From Antarcticibacterium flavum (lineage in GTDB: Bacteria; Bacteroidota; Bacteroidia; Flavobacteriales; Flavobacteriaceae), in contig NZ_CP040812.1 in the NCBI RefSeq assembly GCF_006159205.1, positions 558,001 to 622,000 of the forward strand: a stretch of DNA of 64,000 nucleotides. The letters run 5' to 3'. Shown in pieces: positions 1 through 8,630 of the stretch. The notes beneath the pieces are model-generated. The model worked only from the letters and a program-made list of their open reading frames with translations. It did not search any database and was not told the DNA's origin. Every line of letters begins with the position of its first letter. Position 1 is the stretch's first letter. The translations under genes were made by a program, and so were the position numbers.

Positions 1-1
1 C

Positions 2-1363
2 GCCAATGCCATTGCTGAAGAATTCTATAAGTTGGGGATGACCCCAGCCCGGCTTAGCGTAATGGAAAGCGGCAAGGCCAGTGAAACCATTATTTTCCCG
101 TGGGCCATTGCAAATTATAAGGACCAAACGGTAAAGATCCCTTTGCTGAAAAATAAACTTGGTACTACAGATGAGGAACGGGTAAACAACTCTGTACAAC
201 AACTGGAATATGCCTTTGCCGATGCCCTGGGGCAGCTGGTAAGGCCACGGGAGAAAAAGATCGCCGTAATGCGCGGCAACGGCGAACTGGCGGATGCTTA
301 CCTGGCCGACTTTATCCAGACCATACGCCGGTATTATTTCGTAGCACCGTTTACTTTGGATTCTGCCGCAGCACATTCAGAAAAGACTTTACAGGATCTT
401 AATGAATTTGATCTCATTTTAGAAGCAAAACCCACCCAACCTTATACAGAACAGGAGAAATATGTGCTGGATCAGTATATGATGCAAGGAGGAAAAGCCT
501 TGTGGCTTGTTGAAAATGTAGCGATGGAGACAGACAGCCTGCTCAACGAGACCGGCCGTGCTTTTGCCCTGCCGCGGGATCTTAACCTGGGAGATATGTT
601 CTTCTCCTATGGGGTAAGGATCAATCCGCTGCTGGTGAATGACATTTATTCTGCTCCTATTATCCTGGCCAGTGGTGGTGGAAATGAGACCAGGTTCAAT
701 CCGTATCCCTGGTTCTACAGTCCGCTTACCACCTCTCCAAACACGCATCCAATTATTAACAACCTGGAAGCAGTGAAATTTGAATGGGCAAACCCCATTG
801 ACACCCTGCGTAATAACATTCAAAAAACGGTGCTGCTTAGCAGTTCTCCACAAACGAAACTGGAGGGAGCTCCACGCGAGATTAGTCTTGGAATAATACA
901 GACCCCACCGGACCTTTCTACCTACACTGCGGGAGAACAACCGCTGGCTGTGCTGCTGGAGGGGGAATTCACCTCGGCTTACAGGAACAGGATAAAGCCC
1001 TTTAAAACCGCGAATCCGCTGGAGAACGGGGTGGAAACTCAGATGATAGTGGTGAGTGATGGAGATGTTATTAAAAATCAGTTACAACGCGGGGAACCTT
1101 TGGAATTAGGTTTTGATCGTTATACCGGCAATACCTATGGCAACAAAGAGTTTTTGCTGAATGCTGTAAATTATCTCCTGGATGATTCGGGGCTTATTGA
1201 GATCAGGTCCAAAGAGATCAATATCCCGTTCCTGGATGCAGAGAAAGTCGCTGCTGAAAAGGAGCAGTGGCAAATCATCAATCTGGTAGTACCACTTTCT
1301 GGGCTGGCCCTGGGAGCCTTTCTGTTCAATTACTTCAGAAGGAAGCGTTATATTAAAAAGTAA
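2..1363 (+). CDS. gldG: Gliding motility ABC transporter component GldG, 3' part
   Basis: This reading frame is open from the window edge, so the N-terminus lies outside; about 453 residues are visible. GldG, with GldA and GldF, forms an ABC-type transporter associated with gliding in Flavobacterium johnsoniae. The visible part matches the large extracytoplasmic GldG/ABC-auxiliary domain. It ends with a hydrophobic segment (about 22 residues starting near IINLVVPLSGLALGA) and a basic tail (RRKRYIKK), as expected for a C-terminal membrane anchor. The following gene is dnaN, the usual flavobacterial gldG-dnaN neighbourhood, which supports the call. No frameshift is seen in the visible part. The 168-base gap to dnaN contains only a probable dnaN promoter. 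Confidence 0.9.
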   Translation, partial: ANAIAEEFYKLGMTPARLSVMESGKASETIIFPWAIANYKDQTVKIPLLKNKLGTTDEERVNNSVQQLEYAFADALGQLVRPREKKIAVMRGNGELADAYLADFIQTIRRYYFVAPFTLDSAAAHSEKTLQDLNEFDLILEAKPTQPYTEQEKYVLDQYMMQGGKALWLVENVAMETDSLLNETGRAFALPRDLNLGDMFFSYGVRINPLLVNDIYSAPIILASGGGNETRFNPYPWFYSPLTTSPNTHPIINNLEAVKFEWANPIDTLRNNIQKTVLLSSSPQTKLEGAPREISLGIIQTPPDLSTYTAGEQPLAVLLEGEFTSAYRNRIKPFKTANPLENGVETQMIVVSDGDVIKNQLQRGEPLELGFDRYTGNTYGNKEFLLNAVNYLLDDSGLIEIRSKEINIPFLDAEKVAAEKEQWQIINLVVPLSGLALGAFLFNYFRRKRYIKK

Positions 1364-1521
1364 GTCTGCTTCAGCTGAATAACCACCTAAGCGGAAATAT
1401 TAACAATCTTCAGAAATTTATATTTTTAAGTAATTAGTAATCAATACTTTAAATTATTTCAGCAGTAAAAGCCTGTTGATAAAATATCCTCAGTTGTACT
1501 ATGCTTTTTGAATGATTAGGA

Positions 1522-1529
1522 TATATTTG
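1522..1529 (+). promoter_or_regulatory. Probable -7 promoter element of dnaN
   Basis: TATATTTG fits the Bacteroidota -7 consensus TAnnTTTG and lies 27 bases upstream of the ATG at 1557. No well-placed -33 TTG is present (the nearest are 11 and 25 bases away), so this rests on the -7 box and position alone. Confidence 0.45.
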
Positions 1530-1556
1530 TATTGATTAAAACCAATCGATACGTCC

Positions 1557-2674
1557 ATGAAATTTATTGTCTCCAGTACATATTTGCTGAAACAGCTTCA
1601 AATTTTAGGAGGGTTATCAACAACAATAACACCCTGCCTATTTTAGATAATTTTTTATTCGAATTAAAACAGGATGAGTTAACTGTTTCTGCTTCAGATC
1701 TTGAAACTACCATGTCTGCCAAGCTGCAGGTAGAATCAGACTCAGAAGGTGCAATTGCGGTTCCTGCAAAGTTGTTACTGGAAACTTTAAAGACCTTCCC
1801 GGAGCAGCCGCTAACTTTTGTGGTGGAGGATAACAACACAATAGAATTAAGTTCAAATCACGGGAAATACGCCCTGGCCTATGCCAATGGTGAGGAATTC
1901 CCGAATGCGGTAGAACTTAGCGATCCTAGCAGTACTGTTGTCCAGGGAGACGTGCTGGCAACTGCCATAAGCAAGACCATCTTTGCCTCGGGGAACGATG
2001 ACCTTAGGCCGGTGATGAGTGGGGTGTTCTTCCAGTTCTCTACTGAAGGTTTGACCTTTGTTGCTACAGATGCCCACAAACTTGTAAAATACAGCCGTGA
2101 GGATGTTTCTGCCTCCCAGGCTTCAGAATTCATAATGCCGAAGAAACCTTTGAATTTGCTGAAAGGGATCCTGGCAGGAAGTGAGACAGATGTGCTTATT
2201 GAGTACAACGACTCCAACGCAAAATTCACTTTTGAAGACACTACCCTTATCTGTAGGTTGATAGACGGGAAATACCCGAACTACGAGGCGGTGATCCCTA
2301 AAGAGAATCCGAATAAATTGATCATAGACCGCAGCCAGTTCTTAAGTTCTGTGCGCAGGGTTTCTATTTTCTCCAATAAGACCACCCACCAGGTAAGACT
2401 AAAGATCGCCGGGGCAGAATTGAATATTTCTGCTGAGGATATCGACTACAGCAACAAGGCTGAAGAAAGACTGACCTGTTCATACCAGGGTGACGATATG
2501 CAAATAGGCTTCAACTCACGTTTTCTTACAGAAATGCTTAATAACCTCAACGCGAATGAAGTTCAGCTGGAAATGAGCCTTCCAAACCGCGCAGGGATCC
2601 TTACTCCGGTCGACGGACTTGACGAAGGGGAAAAGATCACGATGCTGGTGATGCCGGTGATGTTGAATAACTAG
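1557..2674 (+). CDS. dnaN: DNA polymerase III beta sliding clamp, with apparent -1 frameshift
   Basis: DnaN is the ring-shaped clamp that tethers DNA polymerase to DNA. Translation from the ATG at 1557 gives the expected start MKFIVSSTYLLKQLQILGG, but after the GGG at 1611-1613 the frame is lost. The rest of the protein (VINNNNTLPILDNFLFEL onward) is in the next frame through the stop at 2674. The span of 1118 bases is one short of 373 codons, which would give a 372-residue clamp, so a single G appears to be missing at 1611-1613. A TTG-started frame from 1532 reads through, but its first 28 residues do not resemble DnaN. Because dnaN is essential and normally single-copy, a sequencing or assembly error is more likely than a true mutation. 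The remaining three-domain clamp sequence looks intact to its end (MLVMPVMLNN). Confidence 0.93.
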
Positions 2675-2676
2675 TA

Positions 2677-2729
2677 ATGAGTAGTGAGTATTGAGTATTG
2701 AGATTTTAGACTTGAGATATGAGATATGA
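2677..2729. repeat. Degenerate 7-base tandem array
   Basis: After the dnaN stop the sequence steps in sevens: GTAATGA, GTAGTGA, GTATTGA, GTATTGA, then GAGATAT twice after a short break. It is one of many period-7 arrays in this window. Confidence 0.7.
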
Positions 2730-2780
2730 TTAGTAAGCAAGCTTACTAAATTACTTTCGATTTATTGATAAAATAATACA

Positions 2781-2813
2781 GCGCCATCCTTTTTGGGGGT
2801 GGCGTTTTTTTTG
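2781..2813 (+). terminator. Rho-independent terminator after dnaN
   Basis: A GC-rich stem (GCGCCATCC pairing with GGGTGGCG) is followed directly by a run of eight T. It lies about 105 bases after the dnaN stop. Confidence 0.8.
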
Positions 2814-2836
2814 GTTTCGCGCTGTGCCTTCAGTTT

Positions 2837-3030
2837 TGTCATCCTGAACGAAGTGAAGGATCTCAACCTCCCGTGCAGTGGGATGGGACAGTAGCAAATA
2901 AAAAAGCATTTTCCATTCAAAAACCCACCTGCTAATTCACCTCTCGCTACCGCAAACGCTTAAAGAAAGCCATAACAATTAGCCCCACCCGAGATCCTTG
3001 GTCGCCCGAAAAGGGTTCCGCAGAATGACA
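2837..3030. repeat. Inverted-repeat-bounded intergenic element
   Basis: The left end TGTCATCCTGAACG, followed by GAAGGATCTC, is mirrored by GAGATCCTTGG and the right end CGCAGAATGACA. The interior shows no coding potential. It looks like one of the common non-autonomous intergenic repeats of Bacteroidota (memory-based impression). It fills part of the 770-base gene-free gap after dnaN. Confidence 0.5.
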
Positions 3031-3201
3031 AAAAAGGGTGCTGTAATTCCGCTGCGCGAAGTCTTCAGACTTTGAGCTTCCCCGTACGTTTTAAACAGAA
3101 TAAACGCGCCCAACGTCTCCTGAAGCTAAAGGGAATTGGGAAATAAATGAGAATCATACGGATTTTATAGAAAGGGTTACTTAGCCTCAAGTCAGGAGGT
3201 T

Positions 3202-3373
3202 TCCTGTCCTGTAGGGACAAAATATGGGTAGAAAAAAATAACCCTGAAGATTTCCTGTGCCTTTAGGTACAGAATATAAACTGCACCTTCATATGCCGTA
3301 CCTAAAGGCACGGGGGATTATGAACCCATAGATGTTCTACCCATAGGAAGTCCCTAACGGGACAAGATATTAC
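3202..3373. repeat. Nested palindromic intergenic repeat
   Basis: A perfect 14-base inverted repeat (GTGCCTTTAGGTAC at 3257-3270, GTACCTAAAGGCAC at 3298-3311) lies inside an outer pair, GGGTAGAA at 3226-3233 and TTCTACCC at 3335-3342. It is flanked by self-complementary GTCCTGTAGGGAC and GTCCCTAACGGGAC. Similar nested palindromes are familiar from Bacteroidota intergenic DNA; no gene is present. Confidence 0.6.
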
Positions 3374-3444
3374 AAGGAAAAATGTCAGATAGTTTTTGAG
3401 CTTTTCAGAGGAAAAAAAGATGTGTCATCACCATATGTAGCTCT

Positions 3445-3882
3445 TCACTCTCTGGAAGAATCAATATCAGATGGATTAAACTGTGAAATACTCTCCCCTA
3501 TCTTTTCAGCGGTTTCTACGGCTTGCAGGAAATAAGGGATCAAATGAAATTCCCTGGTTTTATCTATGAGGTACAGGGCCCCCATTTCCCGGCTCTTTTT
3601 TGTGTAAAGCTCATCCTTTGTGTTGCTTAACATAAAGACATTAATCAAAGGGTATTTCTTTTTAATGAGCTCCAGAAGCCTGAACCCATTTCCCTTTTTC
3701 AGGCAAATATCCAGAAAGGCTGTATTTGGTTTTTCCTTTTCAATCAACTGTTGGGCCTCTTCTATAGAATAGGCATGACCCACCCATTCCACATTCTCCA
3801 GGTCCCTGAAGATATGCTCAAAATAGGGGATCATCAAGCGGGAATCATCAACAGTAATTATTTTCAATATTTTCTCTGGCAT
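3445..3882 (-). CDS. Receiver-only response regulator
   Basis: This is a 145-residue single-domain response regulator with no output domain. The receiver fold is recognised by the acidic pocket VDDSR (residues 11-13), the phosphoacceptor Asp58 in FLDICLKKGNG, Ser86 in MLSNTKD and the conserved Lys108 in LIDKTREF. Such proteins act by phosphorylation-dependent binding to partners such as kinases or phosphotransfer proteins in the cytoplasm. It lies on the same strand as the LuxR-type regulator and kinase at 4329-7338, but a 446-base gap with a terminator separates them, so co-transcription is unlikely. Its C-terminal tail (about 20 residues, polar) is unremarkable. The partner is unknown. Confidence 0.88.
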   Translation of the reverse strand: MPEKILKIITVDDSRLMIPYFEHIFRDLENVEWVGHAYSIEEAQQLIEKEKPNTAFLDICLKKGNGFRLLELIKKKYPLINVFMLSNTKDELYTKKSREMGALYLIDKTREFHLIPYFLQAVETAEKIGESISQFNPSDIDSSRE

Positions 3883-3980
3883 AATGGGTTAGTCCATATT
3901 AAGAAAATCATTTCTATTTATTAAAAAGATAGGAGTAACTATGAAAATCCTGTAATAGAAAGTACTACAGCCTCCTCATT

Positions 3981-4022
3981 AAAAAAAACCAAACCCGGCA
4001 TTTCGCCGGGCCTGATTTTTTT
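3981..4022 (-). terminator. Bidirectional-looking terminator
   Basis: The stem CCCGGC/GCCGGG with a short loop has eight A on its left (a T-run on the minus strand) and seven T on its right. It would end minus-strand transcription arriving from the regulator/kinase pair at 4329-7338. Confidence 0.75.
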
Positions 4023-4108
4023 CTCCTGAACTCTAAAACTGTTGGGGTTAAAATGTACCGTTGTAGGGGAACGGCTTCAGGATCTTTTGAGGGGTTGTCT
4101 ATGATCTA

Positions 4109-4216
4109 CTTCCAATAAATTTTAAATAAACACGGCTTCTTCTATAAAACCAAACAAAACAAGTTGCGAATGGATACAATTAAAAATCGCAATTCTTATT
4201 GGAAGAAACCGTGTTT
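4109..4216. other. Structured intergenic segment with competing hairpins
   Basis: AAACACGG(C)TTCTTC at 4128-4142 pairs with GAAGAA(A)CCGTGTTT at 4202-4216. CTTCCAATAA at 4109-4118 pairs perfectly with TTATTGGAAG at 4196-4205. Both use GGAAG at 4201-4205, so the two stems exclude each other. The segment lies just downstream of the minus-strand regulator gene. It could be a 3'-UTR structure, a small RNA or a short inverted-repeat element; nothing decides among these. Confidence 0.4.
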
Positions 4217-4328
4217 AACAACCTAACCAATAATAATAAATTATATCTACTTCAAAATAACACAAAAGAAAGAGCAAAGGAAATAGTACAGAGTATGAAA
4301 GTAACGTAGTATTCTATACTACAAAAGA

Positions 4329-4955
4329 TTACACCAGGGAATTATCCATTGCATATCGTGTAAGTTCGGCATTGTTCTTAAGATGAAGCTTTTCAAGAAC
4401 CCGGGCTCTATATGTACTTATTGTGTTAACTGTAAGTGAAATTTCCCGGGCTATTTCTGATACTGTTTTTCCTGAGGCAATATATTTAAGAACCTGTAGT
4501 TCCCGGTCTGATAATTTTTCGTAAGCAGTAGAATCCAGTGGATCAGATAAGGATTGTGCAAGCTTGTTGGCCACATTGGCCGATATGTATTTTTTTCCTT
4601 GCAAAAGAATATTCACTGCATTTATTAACTCTTCCGGGGCGCTGTCTTTTTTAAGGTAACCGGAGGCCCCGGCTTTAAGGACCCTTATGGCATACTGGTC
4701 CTCGGGTTGTACACTTAAGATTAGAACTGGTGTAGTTATAGTCTCAGAACGTAATTGCTTAAGTATCTCCAGGCCGTTGATACCTGGTAGGGAAATATCC
4801 AGGAGGATAAGGTCCATAGTCTGCCTTCGTAGCTGTGACATAGCTTCAGCCGCGTTGGAGGCTTCCAGGCAGGAAAGGTCTGGAAAATGTTCGTTAAGAA
4901 TTTCGATTAACCCTTTTCTTAGAATTGGATGATCATCAACGATTAAGATTTTCAT
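4329..4955 (-). CDS. NarL/FixJ-family response regulator (receiver + LuxR HTH)
   Basis: This 208-residue two-component response regulator is a DNA-binding transcription factor. The receiver occupies about residues 1-120, with acidic residues Asp7/Asp8, phosphoacceptor Asp53 in LLDISLPG, and the Lys in YLKKDSAPEE. A LuxR-type helix-turn-helix follows at about 144-202 (LSDRELQVLKYIASG ... TVNTISTYRARVLEKL). The gene starts 4 bases after the stop of the sensor kinase at 4960-7338, so the two form an operon and a cognate pair. Targets cannot be told from sequence. The length is normal for the family. Confidence 0.95.
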   Translation of the reverse strand: MKILIVDDHPILRKGLIEILNEHFPDLSCLEASNAAEAMSQLRRQTMDLILLDISLPGINGLEILKQLRSETITTPVLILSVQPEDQYAIRVLKAGASGYLKKDSAPEELINAVNILLQGKKYISANVANKLAQSLSDPLDSTAYEKLSDRELQVLKYIASGKTVSEIAREISLTVNTISTYRARVLEKLHLKNNAELTRYAMDNSLV

Positions 4956-4959
4956 ATTC

Positions 4960-7338
4960 CTAGTTATTAGGTAGATTTTTCAACGGGATAGTGAGCGACA
5001 TTATTGTACCCCCTTCTTTTCTTCTCTTAATTGAAAATTTCCCGTCCAGTATCCAGGCTCTCTCCTTCATCCCTGTTATCCCCAGTGATCCCTGGTTCTT
5101 CCCATTCACATTGCTAATTCCTTTCCCGTTATCTATAACCAAAAGTTCAAGGTTATTGTCCTCTTCCTTCAAAATCGTTTTTACCTCTGTGGCCTGCGCG
5201 TGTCGTGCTACATTGGTGAGCGCTTCCTGGAAGATCCTGTAAACCGCCGTATTTATGGCGTCACTGTAAGCAGGAGAGGAAGTCGAGGTTTTGAGTTCAC
5301 ACTTAATGCCGGTTTGCTCCTGGAATTGGGAGCATAACCATTCCACTGCTGCTTCCAGGCCAAGGTCATCCAGCACCCCGGGCCTAAGAGTGGTAGCTAT
5401 ACGCCTTACATTCTCAATGGTGGTGTCTATATTATCAATTAACCTGTTCATTCGGTCTTCCATCTCCGGGCATTCAATGTTGATATGACCTTTCAACCAA
5501 CTGGCATCCAGTTTAATCCCGGTTAACTGTTGTCCCAGTTCATCATGTATCTCCCGGGAAATATTGATCCTTTCCTGCTCCTGCACATTTTGCAGGTGGG
5601 AAGTGAGCCTCCTTAATTTCTCATTGATATTAAGGATATTGTTCTCATACTCTTTTTGTGAGGTTATATCCTGTATGGTTCCCTCGTAAAATCCATCACC
5701 GTTCCCGTACTTTTTTATAAGGATACCTGTTTCCCTTATCCATCTCACCTTTCCGTTCCTTAGTAGGATTCTGTATTGAGCATCAAGGTGTTTTTTACCC
5801 TGCTTTGCGGCTGTATGGAACTTGTCTAAGCCGGGCCGGTTGGATGGGTGTATGGCAGCAATGTATTGACTCATAGTGATCTCGATATCATCATCCTGCA
5901 TGTCCCATATCCTGTACACCTCCGGGGACCAGAAAAGCTTTTGCTTTTCCAAATTGTATTCCCAGTAACCAAGTTTTGCGATCTCCTGCGCGGTCTGCAG
6001 TTTTCTGTTGGAGTCGATGATAGCTTCCTTATTCCTTTTTGCTTCGGTGATATTCCTGGCAAAACAGGCCACCCCTTCCACTTTATTGTTTACAAAGATG
6101 GGATTGAAAGTAGTCTCAAAATATTCCTTTTCCCCTCCTTTTATCTTTTGCTCCTGGGTATCCAGTAAAAATTGTTCCCCCTGCAGGGCCCTGCTGTAAT
6201 TTTTCTTCCAGTATTCTATCACCTCATTGTTAAATACGGCGGGAGATAAAATATTATCTCCTTTCTTAAACCTTATCCCTGTGATCTTTTTCATCCTTTC
6301 CAAAAAAGCCTTGTTCGCCGCTACAAGGGTATAGTCGTTCTTCACACTCCATATAGGATCACTTGTACTGTTTATCAACGTTTCTTTATCCTGCCTTTCA
6401 AATTCCCGTAGTTCCTCCAGCTCTTTACGTCCCGTGATATTTTTCTCTATCGCAATGAACTTTTCAAGATTTCCTGAAGGGTCAAAAATGGGATTGATGG
6501 AAATTGACAACCAGAATTTTTCGCCAGATTTTGTGTAATTAAGGATCTCTTGCGAAAATGGCACCTGCTTTTTCATTCCATCCCTAAAAGCCTGTACATG
6601 TTGAGGATTTGTTTCAGGGCCTTGCAGAAATTTACCTGGATTTTTCCCCATGACTTCCTCCAGGGAATATTCGGTAAGGTTTTCAAAGGCCGGGTTTACA
6701 TACTCGATATTCCCTGTAGCATCTGTGATCATTGCAAGCTCATCTGTATGGATGGCGATGAGGGACAGGTCCTCAAACATCTCCCTTGCTTTTGTAATTT
6801 GTGTAACATCTGCCATGCCTATCAAACAGGTTTTATCATATCGCGTGGTCACCCCAGTGAGTTGGGTGTAAATAGTTTCGCTGGAAGAAGTGAGAATACT
6901 CACATAACAGGTTCCTATGTCCTTTAGCAAAAAGATCTCTTTAAGGAATTTACTGAAATAATCTTTGGTATCTTCTGTTATATAGTCAAAGAGATCAGCT
7001 TTCTTAAACTCCTGTTTCTCCCTTCCCAATAGCAGTGCAGCAGTAAGGTTGAGATCCAGGATCACACCTGTTTCTGTAAGGGTGAAGAAAGCGGTTGGAG
7101 AAAACTCATAAAGCTCATCATACCTCCACGCAGCCATCTTTTTTTCCTCTTCTTTAAGCTCGTTAAACTTTTGTTGTTTTTGTTCCAGCCTTTCCCGGCA
7201 TTGTTCAATTTCGCGGAGAAGATTAGTCACCTCACTTTTTAAGATAGCAGGGGTAATGGTAGCGGGATCCCATTGCAGCAATCTCTGAGCTCTGGCACTT
7301 AATGCAGATAGGTCCATATGATCATTTCCCTGCTCCAT
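4960..7338 (-). CDS. Multi-PAS sensor histidine kinase (HisKA_3 type)
   Basis: This 792-residue kinase appears soluble, with no membrane segment. After a coiled coil (about 30-70) come about four PAS domains: about 70-180, 190-305, 312-430 and 445-565. The second has the LOV-like stretch GKNPGKFLQGPETN, but Pro replaces the flavin-binding Cys, so it should not be photoactive. The dimerisation/phosphoacceptor helix reads ISREIHDELGQQLTG, with His near residue 598, and is of the NarX/DegS type. The HATPase domain follows (TNVARHAQATEV, DNGKGI, LGITGMKERA). It would phosphorylate the LuxR-type regulator encoded 4 bases downstream. The ligand is unknown; multiple PAS domains suggest redox, light-independent or small-molecule sensing. 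An internal Met at residue 8 is an alternative start. Confidence 0.93.
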   Translation of the reverse strand: MEQGNDHMDLSALSARAQRLLQWDPATITPAILKSEVTNLLREIEQCRERLEQKQQKFNELKEEEKKMAAWRYDELYEFSPTAFFTLTETGVILDLNLTAALLLGREKQEFKKADLFDYITEDTKDYFSKFLKEIFLLKDIGTCYVSILTSSSETIYTQLTGVTTRYDKTCLIGMADVTQITKAREMFEDLSLIAIHTDELAMITDATGNIEYVNPAFENLTEYSLEEVMGKNPGKFLQGPETNPQHVQAFRDGMKKQVPFSQEILNYTKSGEKFWLSISINPIFDPSGNLEKFIAIEKNITGRKELEELREFERQDKETLINSTSDPIWSVKNDYTLVAANKAFLERMKKITGIRFKKGDNILSPAVFNNEVIEYWKKNYSRALQGEQFLLDTQEQKIKGGEKEYFETTFNPIFVNNKVEGVACFARNITEAKRNKEAIIDSNRKLQTAQEIAKLGYWEYNLEKQKLFWSPEVYRIWDMQDDDIEITMSQYIAAIHPSNRPGLDKFHTAAKQGKKHLDAQYRILLRNGKVRWIRETGILIKKYGNGDGFYEGTIQDITSQKEYENNILNINEKLRRLTSHLQNVQEQERINISREIHDELGQQLTGIKLDASWLKGHINIECPEMEDRMNRLIDNIDTTIENVRRIATTLRPGVLDDLGLEAAVEWLCSQFQEQTGIKCELKTSTSSPAYSDAINTAVYRIFQEALTNVARHAQATEVKTILKEEDNNLELLVIDNGKGISNVNGKNQGSLGITGMKERAWILDGKFSIKRRKEGGTIMSLTIPLKNLPNN

Positions 7339-7613
7339 TGGATATTTTATTTCATTAGAATGTCATCATAGTTTAGAATATAAATATTATTGGGGATAAC
7401 CAGCCGGGAGGAACACAGGGTTCTATTTTTAATATTACTGCATACCATCTTTCATTCATAAAATGAATGGGTATTATATATGCTATGGGGTAACTTGAAT
7501 TATGCTTAGCCGTATTAAATATAACATATTCTAAGTCAGCACAATAAAAATTATCCTGAAAAATTTTACAAGCTACAGGAATTTAAAAATCTCAATAATA
7601 CAGGGACAGTAAG

Positions 7614-7952
7614 CTATTTAAGGAATTGAATGCTCAGTGGATATTCAGGCCGCTCTACATTACTTACCCTTATTGCATTAAGAATTGGAAAAACAAGTAC
7701 AAGGATCCCAATGGCAATAAGTAAAAATATTCCCAGGCCAAACAGGAATATTAGCGGGATACTCACGATGCTGTAGATAAACATGCTTATCTGGAAATTG
7801 AGGATCATTTTCCCGTGCTCATCCATCCCATAGACCTTGTCTTTTTGCGTTAACCATATAATTAAGGGTACAATAAAGCCCCCAATCCCGGTTATTAGGT
7901 CCAGTAGCTGACTCAAATGTGTAATTACCAGTAGTTGCTTGTCTTCTCTCAT
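7614..7952 (-). CDS. DUF4870 small membrane protein
   Basis: This integral membrane protein of about 112 residues belongs to the DUF4870 (Tic20-like) group. The start is placed at the ATG at 7952 (MREDKQLLVITHLSQLLD). The longer frame to 8084 reads through a simple repeat and is not protein-like. Three hydrophobic segments are visible (GIGGFIVPLIIW, MFIYSIVSIPLIFLFGLGIF, LIAIGILVLVFPIL). The family signature is the conserved K.. .DEHGK.ILNFQIS stretch between segments one and two. The function is unknown. A 275-base gap separates it from the kinase gene, and I see nothing notable in that gap. Confidence 0.85.
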   Translation of the reverse strand: MREDKQLLVITHLSQLLDLITGIGGFIVPLIIWLTQKDKVYGMDEHGKMILNFQISMFIYSIVSIPLIFLFGLGIFLLIAIGILVLVFPILNAIRVSNVERPEYPLSIQFLK

Positions 7953-7960
7953 GATGGTTT

Positions 7961-8041
7961 GCGGTTGTCTGTTATCGGTTGTCTGTTGTCGGTTGTCTGT
8001 TAAAAAAAGTGGATAGTGGAGAGTGGAGAGTGGATAGTTGG
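7961..8041. repeat. Degenerate 7-base arrays
   Basis: Two successive arrays: CGGTTGT/CTGTT(A/G)T alternating three times, then GTGGATA, GTGGAGA, GTGGAGA, GTGGATA. They lie immediately upstream of the DUF4870 start. Confidence 0.7.
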
Positions 8042-8267
8042 AACCTGCTACGGTAACTTCTTCCCAATACTCATTTCTACTCACTACACACTGCTTTTCT
8101 TATATAAATTTAAGATATTAAATCCATTTGAATAAAACTATGGCCAAACAAACATATTAGTAGCTAAGGACTTGCAAATGTTACAGTTTGGAATTGGTTA
8201 ATTAGTTACCCAGCCTGGAGGGTTTCTTTAATTGATAGGTTTTCATTGTGGAGCTCGTGGTTTGTAG

Positions 8268-8286
8268 CCGGCCTGCGGCAGGCCGG
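8268..8286. repeat. Perfect 19-base GC-rich palindrome
   Basis: CCGGCCTGC and GCAGGCCGG surround a single G. It has no T-run, so it is not a convincing terminator. It lies in the 678-base gap upstream of mnmE. Confidence 0.6.
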
Positions 8287-8433
8287 TTTGTTGTTTGTGG
8301 TTGAATCACCAACTATAGTTTAAACTCCCCCTGAAATATAAGTAAAACTCCGTATCACTCTATGGATAGCACACAATTAGCCTACGAAAAAAGGAAAATC
8401 ATTTTCGCTCCAAAAATTTTAACTTAGAACCGA

Positions 8434-8609
8434 CACTAAACACCAAATACAAAACACCAAATACCAAGCACCAAACAACAAATACCAAATACCAAGCACC
8501 AAACCACAAACACCAAACAACAAACAACAAACACCAAACAACGAACAACAAACACCAAACAACGAACCCCATCTAACGTCTAAAGACTAAAGACTAACGA
8601 CTATTAACT
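8434..8609. repeat. Long degenerate 7-base array upstream of mnmE
   Basis: About 19 heptamers of the type ACACCAA, ATACCAA, GCACCAA, ACAACAA and ACAACGA run without loss of phase to about 8568. They are followed by CTAAAGA, CTAAAGA, CTAACGA. No coding sequence is present. It ends about ten bases before the probable mnmE promoter. Confidence 0.8.
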
Positions 8610-8617
8610 ACTTTTCC

Positions 8618-8625
8618 TACCTTTG
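8618..8625 (+). promoter_or_regulatory. Probable -7 promoter element of mnmE
   Basis: TACCTTTG fits TAnnTTTG and ends 5 bases before the ATG at 8631. Transcription would start at or next to the start codon, giving a leaderless mRNA. No -33 TTG is visible. Confidence 0.5.
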
Positions 8626-8630
8626 CACCC

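Noticed and set aside
419..940. Antisense open frames across gldG, dnaN, the kinases, mnmE and the giant genes
   Set aside because: They lie inside well-supported genes and show no family features, so they are shadows.
1532..1620. TTG-started dnaN beginning upstream of 1557
   Set aside because: Its first 28 residues do not look like DnaN, while the frame from 1557 does; the two are joined by a one-base gap.
6600..6700. Photoactive LOV domain in the multi-PAS kinase
   Set aside because: The flavin-binding Cys is replaced by Pro in GKNPGKFLQG.
7953..8084. Longer DUF4870 N-terminus
   Set aside because: It is coded by simple repeats and lacks family similarity; the family start is at 7952.
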